Source of the DNA: WHSW01 sp963828755 | Lineage (GTDB): Bacteria; Actinomycetota; Thermoleophilia; Solirubrobacterales; 70-9 | DNA: 64,000 nucleotides | Assembly (NCBI GenBank): GCA_963828755.1 | Contig: CAWHFY010000017.1 | Location: 124,001 to 188,000 of the forward strand | Direction of reading: 5' to 3' | Shown: piece by piece, positions 8,448 through 19,448 of the stretch | Layout: every line of letters begins with the position of its first letter | Numbering within the stretch: the stretch's first letter is position 1 | Notes under the pieces: generated by a model | Database searches by the model: none | What the model was told of the DNA's origin: nothing | Seen by the model: only the letters and a program-made list of their open reading frames with translations | Position numbers and translations under genes: made by a program

Positions 8448-9268
8448 CCGAGCTCCTGCATGGTGCGCTCGCGGCGCTCGAAGACGGCGACTTCGGTAAC
8501 GCCCCAATCGCGCATCGTTTCGACCGCGCGGTCGTATTGGTGGCCGACGTCCTCTGGCATGTGGGCGTCGGAGGAGAGTGCGAAGGCAGCGCCCGCGTCG
8601 ACGCACATCTCGGCGAACGCGGTCGCCGGGTAGAGCTCATCAACCGGCTTGCGCCAGCCCGCCGTGGAGACCTCGACGGCGACGCCGGTCTCGGCGATCG
8701 CCTCGATCGCGGGCTCGTAATGAAAGCGGACGTCGAGCTGTGGCCGCGGGCGATCGTGACCCCAGTACTTGACCAGGTCCGGGTGGGCGAGGATGTCGTA
8801 GAGGCCGGTGCGAGCCGTCTCGGCGATCATCTCGAAGTAGCGCCGCCAGAGCCTGTCGGGGTCGCCGTCGCGGCCCCAGACGTCGAAGTCGGGATCGTCG
8901 ACCGCGCCATCCCCGAGAAAGTGGACCGAGCCGACGACGTAGTCGAACTCGTGCGCGTCGAGCAGCGAGGCGATCCGGTCCTCGCGGCCGGGGACGTAGT
9001 CCATCTCGATCCCGAGCTTCAACGGGGTCGTGCGGACGAAGTCGCAGTAGGCGGCGAGATCGTCCACCGCGTTCTGGCGCCAGAACGGATGGTCCCAGAT
9101 GGTGAGCGCGTCGACGAAGCGGTGGATGTGCTCGGAGACGCCCAGCTCGTCGACTCCGGCCGCGCGGGCAGCGTCCAGATAGCGCTCGACGTTCGCCTCG
9201 GTGAAGTATTCGGCCGCCGTCGCGTCGAGCTCGTCGGGGCGCAGGTGCACGTGGTAGTCGGTCAACAC
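8444..9268 (-). CDS. PHP-family histidinol-phosphatase-like phosphoesterase
   Basis: A 274-aa metal-dependent phosphoesterase of the PHP class. Metal-binding motifs are seen in order: DYHVHLRPDE near the N-terminus, SEHIH, GIEMDY, VGSVHF, AHPD and SSDAH near the C-terminus. The organisation is that of HisJ-type histidinol-phosphatases, which hydrolyse L-histidinol phosphate. No his genes are nearby, so the substrate is inferred from family only. GTG 9268 is used. The stop overlaps the ispF start (ATGA), so the two are coupled. Confidence 0.82.
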   Translation of the reverse strand: MLTDYHVHLRPDELDATAAEYFTEANVERYLDAARAAGVDELGVSEHIHRFVDALTIWDHPFWRQNAVDDLAAYCDFVRTTPLKLGIEMDYVPGREDRIASLLDAHEFDYVVGSVHFLGDGAVDDPDFDVWGRDGDPDRLWRRYFEMIAETARTGLYDILAHPDLVKYWGHDRPRPQLDVRFHYEPAIEAIAETGVAVEVSTAGWRKPVDELYPATAFAEMCVDAGAAFALSSDAHMPEDVGHQYDRAVETMRDWGVTEVAVFERRERTMQELG

Positions 9269-9282
9269 AGCAGGGCCCAGGG

Positions 9283-9288
9283 TAGTTT
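9283..9288 (+). promoter_or_regulatory. -10 element of leaderless DUF389 gene
   Basis: TAGTTT followed by 6 nt and ATG 9295; this decides in favour of ATG 9295 over GTG 9289. Confidence 0.5.
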
Positions 9289-9294
9289 GTGCCG

Positions 9295-10314
9295 ATGGTC
9301 CACATGCGGATCGTCGTCCCGGCCGACCTGGCCGAGAACGTGCTCGACCTCCTCGAGGACACTCCGGCCGTCTGCAACCTGATCTATCTCGAGGGCGCTG
9401 CCCGCAAGCCGGCGGGTGACGTGATCCTCTGCGACGTGGCCCGCGAGGACGCGAGCGTGCTGGTCAGCGACCTGCGAGAACTCGACGTCGACACCAAGGG
9501 GTCGATCGCGATCGAGCACATCGACTCGGCGATCTCGAAAGCGGCCGAGTCGGCGGAGCGAGCCGCCGCCGGTAGGCCCGGCGATGCGGTCGTCTGGGAG
9601 GAGGTCGAGTCACGGACCTCGGAGAACATCGAGCTGAACGCGAACTTCCTCGCGTTCATGGCGCTCGCCTGTCTGATCGCCTCGGTCGGAATCTTCCTCG
9701 ACTCGCCGATCCTGATCGTCGGGGCGATGATCGTCGGTCCCGAGTTCGGGCCGATCGCGGGCCTCTGCGTCGCGGTCGTACAGCGCCGGCCCGACCTCGC
9801 GAAGCGGTCGTTCGCCGCCCTCGCGGTCGGCTTCCCGATCGGGATCACCGCCGCCTGGCTTTTCGCCCTCGCGGTCCACGCCACAGACCTGACCCCGAAC
9901 GACTTCACCGCCACCGCACATCCGCTGACGGACTTCATCTCGCACCCGGACGCGTTCTCGTTCATCGTCGCCTTCGTCGCCGGGACGGCCGGGGTCTTGT
10001 CGCTCACCTCGGCCAAATCGGGCGCGTTGATCGGGGTCCTCGTCTCGGTGACGACCATTCCGGCGGCAGCGAACATCGGCGTGGCCGCCGCCTACGGCGA
10101 GTGGAGCGAGTGGCGGGGGGCGATGCTCCAGCTCAGCGTCAACCTCACCGCGATCCTGCTGGCCGGCGTCCTGACCCTGTTCGTACAGCGCACCATCTAC
10201 GTGCGCCGCCGCCATCGCCACCTCTCCGACAAGGCACGCGAGCGGGCCGGCCTTCCGCTCGGGCGCAGCCGCAGAGCGGGCACCTCCTACGAGTCACCCC
10301 CGGCCCCGGAATGA
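9295..10314 (+). CDS. DUF389 family membrane protein
   Basis: A 339-aa protein with two parts. The soluble N-terminal ~110 residues begin VHMRIVVPADLAENVLDLLED. The hydrophobic domain contains about six membrane segments, including FLAFMALACLIASVGIFL and ILIVGAMIVGPEFGPIAGLC. The signature GAMIVGPEFGPI is typical of DUF389, whose function is not established. The C-terminus is basic (RRRHRHLSDKARERAG) and probably cytoplasmic. It is divergent from the PHP gene and coupled to a 52-aa membrane protein. Confidence 0.85.
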   Translation: MVHMRIVVPADLAENVLDLLEDTPAVCNLIYLEGAARKPAGDVILCDVAREDASVLVSDLRELDVDTKGSIAIEHIDSAISKAAESAERAAAGRPGDAVVWEEVESRTSENIELNANFLAFMALACLIASVGIFLDSPILIVGAMIVGPEFGPIAGLCVAVVQRRPDLAKRSFAALAVGFPIGITAAWLFALAVHATDLTPNDFTATAHPLTDFISHPDAFSFIVAFVAGTAGVLSLTSAKSGALIGVLVSVTTIPAAANIGVAAAYGEWSEWRGAMLQLSVNLTAILLAGVLTLFVQRTIYVRRRHRHLSDKARERAGLPLGRSRRAGTSYESPPAPE

Positions 10315-10469
10315 ACAGCACGCTCACCGACCTGCTCACGCTGGCCGCGGCCTTCGCCGCCGCCACGGCCGTCGCCGCGGCGCTCGGCGCAGCGAACTTC
10401 GGCAGCGCGCTCACCTTCGGCGAGCTCGCGTTCACTGCGACGCTGCTCTGGGTGCTGCTGCGCCGGTAG
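10311..10469 (+). CDS. 52-aa hydrophobic miniprotein coupled to DUF389
   Basis: ATG 10311 overlaps the DUF389 stop (ATGA), indicating translational coupling. The product begins MNSTLTDLLTLAAAFAAATA and contains two short hydrophobic helices (about 8-28 and 34-50) ending LLWVLLRR. No family was recognised. The coupling suggests a small membrane partner of DUF389. Confidence 0.6.
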   Translation: MNSTLTDLLTLAAAFAAATAVAAALGAANFGSALTFGELAFTATLLWVLLRR

Positions 10470-10522
10470 GGCAGCTCGATGGCGGGTCCGTTGCCCTCGG
10501 GCCACGAACTCGCAGCCGGCGC

Positions 10523-11233
10523 TCAGCGCGCGGCGAGCACCGACGCCGCGAGGCGCAGGTCGGCGGGGGTGGTGACCTTGAAGTTCTCGGTCGCGACCGG
10601 CTCGACCACCACCGCGGCACCGAGGCGCTCGAGCAGTTGCGCGTCGTCGGTCGCGGCAGCGACCTCGGCCGGGTCACCGTCGTGCGCGCGGCGCAGGGTC
10701 GCGGCGTCGAAGGCCTGCGGCGTCTGCGCCGCCCACAGACCCTCGCGCGGCTCGGTCGCGGTGATCGCGCCGGCGTCCCCGACCCGCTTGAGCGTGTCGG
10801 AGACCGGCGCGGCTGCGATCACTCCGGCGACGCCCTCAGCGGCCGCGAGGCGCTCGACCAAGGCGTCGATGAGCGTCGGGGTGACCAGCGGCCGCGCCGC
10901 GTCGTGGACGACGACGGCCGGCGCCTGCTCGGGGACCTCGGCGAGCGCCAAGCCGACGGACTCGGCCCGCGTCCGGCCGCCGGTGATCACGATCGGGTGA
11001 AAGCCGCCGGCCTCGTCGGGTCGGCCGGCGATCGCGCCGGCGATCCGCTCGACCTCGGCCTCGTGGCCCGGCGGCGCCGCGATCACGACGACGGTGACCG
11101 CCTCGGCAGCCCGCATCGCCTCGAGCGACCAAGCGACCAGCGGCTCGCCGGCGAGCTCGACCAGCGCCTTCGGGCCGCCGGCTCCGAGCCGCTCTCCGGA
11201 GCCGGCGGCCGCGATGATCGCGGCAGCGTGGTG
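10523..11233 (-). CDS. ispD: 2-C-methyl-D-erythritol 4-phosphate cytidylyltransferase
   Basis: MEP-pathway enzyme that makes CDP-ME from MEP and CTP. The nucleotidyltransferase signature AAAGSGERLGAGGPKA is N-terminal. VHDAARPLV (metal/CTP site) and TPQAF follow, and the C-terminus is FKVTTPADLRLA. The conserved body begins at about 11233, 11 bases after the carD stop, but no ATG, GTG or TTG occurs close to it in frame. The first in-frame ATG is at 11314, inside carD. The true start is therefore unresolved; a nearby indel or a non-canonical start is possible. It follows carD on the same strand. Confidence 0.88.
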   Translation of the reverse strand, partial: HHAAAIIAAAGSGERLGAGGPKALVELAGEPLVAWSLEAMRAAEAVTVVVIAAPPGHEAEVERIAGAIAGRPDEAGGFHPIVITGGRTRAESVGLALAEVPEQAPAVVVHDAARPLVTPTLIDALVERLAAAEGVAGVIAAAPVSDTLKRVGDAGAITATEPREGLWAAQTPQAFDAATLRRAHDGDPAEVAAATDDAQLLERLGAAVVVEPVATENFKVTTPADLRLAASVLAAR

Positions 11234-11243
11234 TGAGCCGCCG

Positions 11244-11798
11244 CTAGGCGGTCGCGGTGGCGCCGAAGCGCTCCTCCAGCAACCCGTCGATGTACTCCTC
11301 GGCTCCGTCCTCATCCTTGTCGAGGGCGTACATGAACTCCGAGGCGAGGATCTTCTTCGCACGGGTGTACATCTGCTTCTCGCCGGTCGAGAGGCCCTTC
11401 TCGTGCTCGCGGATGGCGAGGTTGCGGACGACCTCGGCGAGCTCGTAGACGTCGCCGGTCTTGATCTTCTCGCGGTTGTACTTGAACCGGCGGTTCCAGT
11501 TCTTCGGCATCTCCGACACCTCGCCGGTGAGCACGTCGATCACGCGCCGGACCGCGTCCTCGTCGATCACCCGCCGCAAGCCCGCCCGGTGGGCGTTCTC
11601 GCACGGGACCATCACGGTCATGTCGTTGTGCAGGATCTTGATCGTCAGGTAGTCCTTCGACTCGCCCATCATGTCGCGCGACTCGCGCTTGAGGACAACG
11701 CCCGCTCCGTGATGCGGGTAAACGACGTTGTCTCCGACCTGGAACTCGCATTCCTGCGGCCCAATGTCCTCGAGGTCCTCGAGGCCTGCCTCCTCCAC
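11244..11798 (-). CDS. carD: CarD-family RNA polymerase-binding transcription regulator
   Basis: A 184-aa protein. The N-terminal RNAP-interacting Tudor-like domain (about 18-70) carries FQVGDNVVYPHHGAGVV. It is followed by a helical DNA-binding domain with SEMPKNWNRRFKYNREKI. CarD binds the beta subunit and stabilises open complexes, notably at rRNA promoters in mycobacteria. GTG 11798 is the start, since a GAGGAGG lies about 20 bases upstream and nothing better is visible. It sits between disA and ispD, the usual actinobacterial arrangement. Confidence 0.95.
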   Translation of the reverse strand: MEEAGLEDLEDIGPQECEFQVGDNVVYPHHGAGVVLKRESRDMMGESKDYLTIKILHNDMTVMVPCENAHRAGLRRVIDEDAVRRVIDVLTGEVSEMPKNWNRRFKYNREKIKTGDVYELAEVVRNLAIREHEKGLSTGEKQMYTRAKKILASEFMYALDKDEDGAEEYIDGLLEERFGATATA

Positions 11799-11831
11799 TG
11801 CTGTCTCTGTGATGTGCGCCTCCTCAAATCG

Positions 11832-11855
11832 AGACGGCCGCTCGCGCGGCCGTCT
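11832..11855 (-). terminator. Hairpin between disA and carD
   Basis: A perfect 10-bp stem AGACGGCCGC/GCGGCCGTCT with a 4-nt loop lies immediately 3' of the disA stop at 11859 and 33 bp upstream of carD. There is a weak T-run after it on the plus strand and GATTTG on the minus strand. Confidence 0.6.
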
Positions 11856-11858
11856 GTT

Positions 11859-12962
11859 TCATCTGTAACGGTCGACGATGTCGACCTCCTGAAGCCTGCG
11901 AATCCCCTCGCGAATCTCCTTCGCGCGGGTGTCCCCCACCCCCTCGATCGCCTCCAGCTCCGCCTCCGACGCGGCCAGCAGCGACTCCAAGTCGCCGAAA
12001 TGGTTGACCACCTTCTGCGCCACCAGCCGCGGCAGCCGCGGCACTCCGAGCAAGGCGCGATAGCCGCGCGGGGTGACGTTGAAGTCGAGCGTGTTCGTCT
12101 TGCGGTCGTAGCCGACGAGCTCGGCGAGGCGTCCGAAGTCGAGCAGTTCAGTGTGGTCGAGCTCGGCGAGCTCCGAGAGGACCAGCTCGATCGCGGGCTC
12201 GGAGTCGTTCACCGTGTAGTCGCGGACCAGCGCCGCACGCTCGGCCATCACGCCGACGACCAGGTCCTCGAGCTGCATCTCGATCAAGCGTCCCTCGGAG
12301 CCGAGCTCGATGATGTAGCGCTCGACCTCGGTGGCCATCCGGGTGACGAGCTCGGCGCGCTGCAGCATCAAGAGCACGTCGTGCAGGACGACCCCGCCGA
12401 CGAACTCGAGCGCGGTCAGCCGGCCGGCGATCTGATCGAGCCGGGCGCGGTACTTCTCGAGCGTCGCCAGCCCCTGGTTCGCCTTCGAGAGCACGGTCGG
12501 GATGTCCTCGAGGATGTACTTCATCCCCTCGACGTAGAGCGAGACCACGTCGCGGCGCTGCGAGATCGCGATCACCAGCGCCTTCGTCTGCTTCGAGACG
12601 CGCTCCGCCGTGCGGTGGCGGGTGCCCGTCTCCATCGAGAGGATCGTCGGGTCGGGCATCAGCTGCACGTTCGCCCAGAGGATCTTCTCGGCCGATGGCG
12701 GCAGCACGATCGCCCCGTCCATTTTCGCGACTTGGTAGAGGAGCCCCGGCGTGTAGTCGACGTCGAGGCGCAGGCCGCCCGAGAACAGGTACGAGACCTC
12801 GTCGGCCTCGGCGACGACGATCAGCCCGCCGGTGCGCGCGTGGATGATGTTGTCGATCCCCTCGCGCAGCGGAGTGCCCGGAGAAACCATGTCCAGCGCC
12901 CGCAAGAGCCGGGGGTCCTGCCTAGCCTCCAGCTCGTTCAGCTCATCCCCTGGGTGCTGCAC
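11859..12962 (-). CDS. disA: Diadenylate cyclase DisA (DNA integrity scanning protein)
   Basis: Makes c-di-AMP from two ATP. The N-terminal DAC domain carries MDGAIVL (DGA motif) and GTRHRTAER (RHR motif), both needed for catalysis. A linker helix region follows, and the C-terminus has helix-hairpin-helix DNA-binding elements (LESLLAASEAELEAIEGVG). The frame opens at 13007, but GTG 12962 gives a family-like N-terminus leading to DPRLLRALDMVSPGTPLREG, so I prefer it. It is adjacent to radA, the classical disA-radA pairing; RadA is known to modulate DisA in Bacillus. c-di-AMP targets in this organism are unknown. Confidence 0.94.
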   Translation of the reverse strand: MQHPGDELNELEARQDPRLLRALDMVSPGTPLREGIDNIIHARTGGLIVVAEADEVSYLFSGGLRLDVDYTPGLLYQVAKMDGAIVLPPSAEKILWANVQLMPDPTILSMETGTRHRTAERVSKQTKALVIAISQRRDVVSLYVEGMKYILEDIPTVLSKANQGLATLEKYRARLDQIAGRLTALEFVGGVVLHDVLLMLQRAELVTRMATEVERYIIELGSEGRLIEMQLEDLVVGVMAERAALVRDYTVNDSEPAIELVLSELAELDHTELLDFGRLAELVGYDRKTNTLDFNVTPRGYRALLGVPRLPRLVAQKVVNHFGDLESLLAASEAELEAIEGVGDTRAKEIREGIRRLQEVDIVDRYR

Positions 12963-13048
12963 CTGTCCATGATGGCAAAAGGCCTGCTCGTCACGCCTCC
13001 ACCCCAATTCCGTGTGGAGAGCTAGGAATGGCGCTTGTCAAGTCGGCG

Positions 13049-14449
13049 CTACGCGGCTCGTCGTTCGCGGCTCGTCGTTCGCCGCTCGAGCGCGGCGCGG
13101 ATCGCCTCGCGCAGGGTCGAAACCGCGCGCACGCCGGGCGACGTCTCGGGGGCGCTCGGAGCGAGCACCGGACGCAGCCCGAACTTCACGGCCTCGGCAG
13201 CGCGGCGGTCGGCGTGGCCGACCGGGCGCAGCTCGCCGGTCAGCCCGACCTCGCCGAAGCAGGCGAGCGGACGGCCGTCGGCGTCGGCGAGCGCCTCGCC
13301 CCGCTGCGCGGACACCAGAGCCAGCGCGACCGCGAGGTCGGCGCCGGGCTCGTCGATCCGAACCCCGCCGGCGACGTTGACGAAGACGTCGGCGCCGGCG
13401 AGCGACGGCCCGCCGTGGCGAGCGAGCACGGCGATCACCATCGCGAGCCGGTTGCGGTCGATCCCGTTCGCCACCCGGCGCGGCGGGACGATCTCCGTGG
13501 GCGCGACCAGCGCCTGCACCTCGACGAGCAGCGGGCGGGTGCCCTCCATCGAGCTCAGGACCACCGACCCCGGCGCGGCGCTCGCCTCGGCGACAAACCG
13601 CGCCGAAGGGTCGACGACCTCGACGAGGCCGCCGGAGCGCATCTCGAACACGCCGACCTCGCTGGTCGCGCCGAAGCGGTTCTTGAGCGCCCGCAGCGTT
13701 CGGAAGCTGCGCTCGCGCTCGCCCTCGAAGAAGAGCACGCAGTCGACCAGGTGCTCGAGCACCCGCGGGCCGGCGACCGCCCCCTCCTTGGTCACGTGGC
13801 CGACCAGGATCACCGAGCAGTCGATCCGCTTCGCCACCTCCATCACGCGGCTGGATGCCTCCTTGACCTGTCCGACCGAGCCCGGGGACCCGGTCATTCC
13901 CTCGGCGTGGAGCGTCTGGATCGAGTCGATCACGCAGGCCTGGGGCCGCTCGGCCTCGAGCGTCGCGATCACCGCCTCGAGGGAGGTCTCGGCGAGCGCC
14001 GGCACGGCGAGCGCCGCCGGACCGAGCCGCTCGGCGCGCAGCTTCACCTGCGCGGTCGACTCCTCGCCGGAGATGTAGAGCACCCGGTGACCGGCGGCGC
14101 CGAGGTTGCCGAGCGCCATCCCGGTCAGGGTCGACTTGCCGATCCCGGGCGAGCCGCCCAGCAGGACCAGGGAGCCGGGCACCAGGCCGCCGCCGAGGAC
14201 GCGGTCGAGCTCGTCGATCCCCGTCTTCAGCCGGGCGACCGCGGGGGCCGAGACATCGCGCAGCGCGACAGGGCGGCCGGGCGCCGCACCACCCGCCGAG
14301 GCCTTCCGGCCCCGGCCTGACGACCGTGCATCGGGGCGTGGCGCCTCGACGAGGGTGTTCCACTCGCCGCATCCGGCGCAGCGGCCCGACCAGGTCAGCG
14401 ACTCGTGGCCACAGGCCTGGCAGAAGAAGGAAGTGGACGAACGCGCCAT
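13049..14449 (-). CDS. radA: DNA repair protein RadA
   Basis: A 466-aa RecA-like branch-migration protein. It has an N-terminal C4 zinc finger (C10, C13, C24, C27), Walker A GGSPGIGKST, the RadA-specific KNRFG motif and a Lon-protease-like C-terminal domain (VFVNVAGGVRIDEPGADLAVA). Start ATG 14449 is supported by TACGAT seven bases upstream and by the zinc finger starting at residue 10. The 3' end runs into a short ACGAGC-type repeat that encodes the last ~12 residues (ERRTTSRERRAA), probably a non-native tail. disA is downstream. Confidence 0.95.
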   Translation of the reverse strand: MARSSTSFFCQACGHESLTWSGRCAGCGEWNTLVEAPRPDARSSGRGRKASAGGAAPGRPVALRDVSAPAVARLKTGIDELDRVLGGGLVPGSLVLLGGSPGIGKSTLTGMALGNLGAAGHRVLYISGEESTAQVKLRAERLGPAALAVPALAETSLEAVIATLEAERPQACVIDSIQTLHAEGMTGSPGSVGQVKEASSRVMEVAKRIDCSVILVGHVTKEGAVAGPRVLEHLVDCVLFFEGERERSFRTLRALKNRFGATSEVGVFEMRSGGLVEVVDPSARFVAEASAAPGSVVLSSMEGTRPLLVEVQALVAPTEIVPPRRVANGIDRNRLAMVIAVLARHGGPSLAGADVFVNVAGGVRIDEPGADLAVALALVSAQRGEALADADGRPLACFGEVGLTGELRPVGHADRRAAEAVKFGLRPVLAPSAPETSPGVRAVSTLREAIRAALERRTTSRERRAA

Positions 14450-14456
14450 CGGGCCG

Positions 14457-14462
14457 ATCGTA
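14457..14462 (-). promoter_or_regulatory. -10 element of leaderless radA
   Basis: TACGAT on the minus strand followed by 7 nt and ATG 14449. Confidence 0.5.
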
Positions 14463-14670
14463 CGGATGGGCGCCGACGGCTCAACGCGGCTTCGTGCCGA
14501 GAGCGTCACCCAGCGCGCGCCGCTCCCGCACCTCCAGCCGGGGGCCGCTCGAGCGGCTCGATCCGCGCTCGCGCAGGCGGTCGACCTCGGCGGTGCGCGC
14601 GCGTTCGCAGCTGGAGCTGCTCGCCTCCTCCCGGCCTCAGGTTCCGGCTCGTGCCGCCCGACCGTCCGGC

Positions 14671-15582
14671 TCAGGAGGGCGCGGCGGCAAGCGCGGCGTC
14701 GCCGTCCCGGCCCGCGGCGGTCGCGGTGCCCGACAGTGGTTTCGATGCGGGCGGCCCGCTCTGCGATCGCGCCAGGATCGCGATCCCGACCAGGGCTGCA
14801 CCGAGCGACGCCATCGTCGCGATCGCACCGAGCGTCGTCTCGTGGATCGACTCGTCGAGCAGGGTCACGCCCAGAACGACGCTCGCGATCGGGTCGAAGG
14901 CCATGCTGGTGGCGACCGCCGGCGCGAGCGCCCCGGTCGAGAGCGCCATCTGATTGAGCGTCATCGAGACATAGCCGACCGCGACCAGGGCGTAGACCTG
15001 CCAGTGCCCGAGGACGCCGAAGAGCTCGTCGCCGACCTGATCGGCGACGACTTTGGTGAGCGCCGCGCTGAGCCCGAACAGGATCCCGGTAGCGGTGCCC
15101 AGCAGCGCCGCCTTGCGAGACGGACCCATGCGCATTGCCGTGAGCACGAGCGGAGCCACGACCGCGGCGCTGACCGCCCCGGCGACCAGCCAGTCGCCCA
15201 GCGGCGCGTCGTCGCGTCCGCCGGCCGGATTGGCGATGGTCAGGAACGCGATCAGCGCCAGCGTGACGAGGATCGCGGCGCCGACGTCGGCGCGTCGCAC
15301 GCGCTGGCCCGTGAACCGGGCGCCGAGCGGAAGAGCGAAGACGACGCTGAAGACCAGCAGCGGCTGCACGATCGCCAGCCGCCCGATGCTGAGCGCGACC
15401 GCCTGCGCCACGAATCCCAGGGCATCCGAGGCGATCCCCGCCAGCCACACCGGGCGCCGCGCCATCCGCAGGAGCAGGCCCGAGCTCGAACCCTCCGAGG
15501 GCGCGTCGAGGCCCGCCTTCTGCTGCAGGACGCTGCCGAGCGCGAACAGCAGCGCGGCGACCAGGGCGAGGACGATGTCCAT
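14671..15582 (-). CDS. DMT-superfamily (EamA-like) membrane transporter
   Basis: A 303-aa integral membrane protein with about nine or ten hydrophobic segments starting at residue 3 (VLALVAALLFALGSVLQQKAG). The internally duplicated organisation and the N-terminal SVLQQKA motif match EamA/DMT permeases. The substrate is unknown. The C-terminus is a hydrophilic Ala/Gly tail. ATG 15582 is leaderless, with TAGGGT six bases upstream. It is inserted between clpC and radA and separated from radA by about 220 bp in which I recognise no gene. Confidence 0.8.
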   Translation of the reverse strand: MDIVLALVAALLFALGSVLQQKAGLDAPSEGSSSGLLLRMARRPVWLAGIASDALGFVAQAVALSIGRLAIVQPLLVFSVVFALPLGARFTGQRVRRADVGAAILVTLALIAFLTIANPAGGRDDAPLGDWLVAGAVSAAVVAPLVLTAMRMGPSRKAALLGTATGILFGLSAALTKVVADQVGDELFGVLGHWQVYALVAVGYVSMTLNQMALSTGALAPAVATSMAFDPIASVVLGVTLLDESIHETTLGAIATMASLGAALVGIAILARSQSGPPASKPLSGTATAAGRDGDAALAAAPS

Positions 15583-15588
15583 GCCCGG

Positions 15589-15594
15589 ACCCTA
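15589..15594 (-). promoter_or_regulatory. -10 element of leaderless DMT transporter gene
   Basis: TAGGGT on the minus strand followed by 6 nt and ATG 15582. Confidence 0.5.
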
Positions 15595-15738
15595 CGGGCG
15601 TCGGCGGCGCCTCCACCACGGGTCCGACCGACAATTGCGCCTGTCGGGCGCCGTCACCGGCTGGCCGAAGTTCCGGCGAGCGCCGCCGTGAAGCTCCGGG
15701 CGGCCGCCGCGCCATGTCGCCTGCGCTGAGCGGGCCGC

Positions 15739-16200
15739 CTACAGCGGGCGGCAGTGCTTGAAGTCGAAGTTGCGAACCGGGCGCTTCGCGCGCTGCTCGA
15801 GCTTCGCGGCCTCCGCGCTCAGCCGTCTCGACCGCTCGAAATGCTTGCGGCGCAGCGCCTTCGCGGAGCGGACGCCGGTCGCGGTCGCCTGACGCTCGCG
15901 GCGCAGCCATCTCGCGATCCGCTTGTGGTCGGCGCCGGGGCGCGGCAGGCGGGCGACCCGGTCATAGCCGTCGCGCAGCTCGCGGTAGGCGCGCACGAAC
16001 TCGCGCCCTGCCGCCTGGATCCGCGGGTGCTTCTTGGTCAGCAGCCGGACGCCGTGGTCGACGCGCCGCTTGGCGTCGTTGCGGCTCGGCTGGCAGATGT
16101 TGTCCGCGCGCTTGACGAACTTCGCCCGCCCGATCGAGCTCGCCTCCGTCGCCGCAGCGCTGAGCGCGAGCGCCGCGATCAACGCGACGCACGCCGTCAA
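15739..16200 (-). CDS. Secreted hypothetical protein, basic, helical
   Basis: About 153 aa from TTG 16200. It starts with a signal peptide-like segment (TACVALIAALALSAAATEASS), followed by a very basic, mostly helical region (FVKRADNICQPSRNDAKRR ... LSAEAAKLEQRAKRP) with two cysteines, one near each end. The frame is open to 16278, but that start would overlap the clpC tail, so I prefer TTG 16200; TTG 16218 is another choice. I do not recognise a characterised family. The cysteine pair probably forms a disulfide outside the cell. Confidence 0.6.
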   Translation of the reverse strand: MTACVALIAALALSAAATEASSIGRAKFVKRADNICQPSRNDAKRRVDHGVRLLTKKHPRIQAAGREFVRAYRELRDGYDRVARLPRPGADHKRIARWLRRERQATATGVRSAKALRRKHFERSRRLSAEAAKLEQRAKRPVRNFDFKHCRPL

Positions 16201-16240
16201 GATCCCGACCCGCCTCAACCCCCCGCGCCCCGCGCCCGCG

Positions 16241-18839
<2,599 letters not shown>

Positions 18840-19011
18840 ACCCTTCCGCCCTCTGAATCGCTTCCCTTGGTTTTCCTTCGTTCCCTGTGCCTTGTGCCTA
18901 AGTTCTAGCCGCGCCGGGGGACGCGACAGCGCCGGGAGTTCCAATCACTTGGTCGGCCTGTCTCTGCCGCGGGATTAGAACCTCCGGTTATCTCGACTAC
19001 GGCGAGGAGCC

Positions 19012-19017
19012 AGTATA
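19012..19017 (-). promoter_or_regulatory. Possible clpC -10 element
   Basis: TATACT on the minus strand about 170 bp upstream of the clpC TTG, implying a long 5' leader. No convincing -35 and no CIRCE or HAIR palindrome was seen. Confidence 0.3.
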
Positions 19018-19103
19018 TCGGGGAGGTTTGGGCGGCCGGAGGGCCTCGGCGACCTCGTCGGTCGCAACTAGCGGGCAAATGCCTCCGCCGAGCCGCGCCG
19101 CCG

Positions 19104-19448
19104 CTAGCGCCCGGCGACGGCGACCGCGGTCGCCTGGATCTGGTGCTGGCCGTAGGTGCCTGGGTAGACGGGGCCCGCGGCGGCGACCAGGGCGCCGGGC
19201 TTTGGGAGCGGATTCGGGCGCAGGTCGCGAGCGACGTCGATCACCGAGATCCCGGGCGCGGTGATCGCCTGCTCGCTGAGCAGGACGAAGTGGGCGTCGC
19301 CGTCGCCGTCGGGGTCGACGCGCTGCTCGTAGAGGATCGTGCCCGAGGCGGCGGCGCAGTTGGAGAGCCCGGGGTCGCAGGCCGGCGGTGCGGCGCCGAG
19401 CCCGGTGGCCGCCGCCACGGTCGCCGCGATCGCGGCGACGCCGCTCAC
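19104..19448 (-). CDS. Hypothetical exported protein coupled to lysS
   Basis: A 114-aa product from GTG 19448, which overlaps the lysS stop (GTGA). An N-terminal alanine-rich hydrophobic segment (VAAIAATVAAATGLGAAPPA) suggests export. A two-cysteine loop (CDPGLSNC) and a small beta-rich domain follow, including YEQRVDPDGDGDAHFVLLS, whose DPDGDGD resembles a calcium-binding loop. I do not recognise a characterised family. The coupling to lysS is probably positional rather than functional. Confidence 0.6.
   Translation of the reverse strand: MSGVAAIAATVAAATGLGAAPPACDPGLSNCAAASGTILYEQRVDPDGDGDAHFVLLSEQAITAPGISVIDVARDLRPNPLPKPGALVAAAGPVYPGTYGQHQIQATAVAVAGR

Noticed and set aside
14450..14670. 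Small protein between radA and the DMT transporter (frame ending GDALGTKPR)
   Set aside because: The frame looks codon-biased but follows a stop without a start codon; not supportable as a gene.
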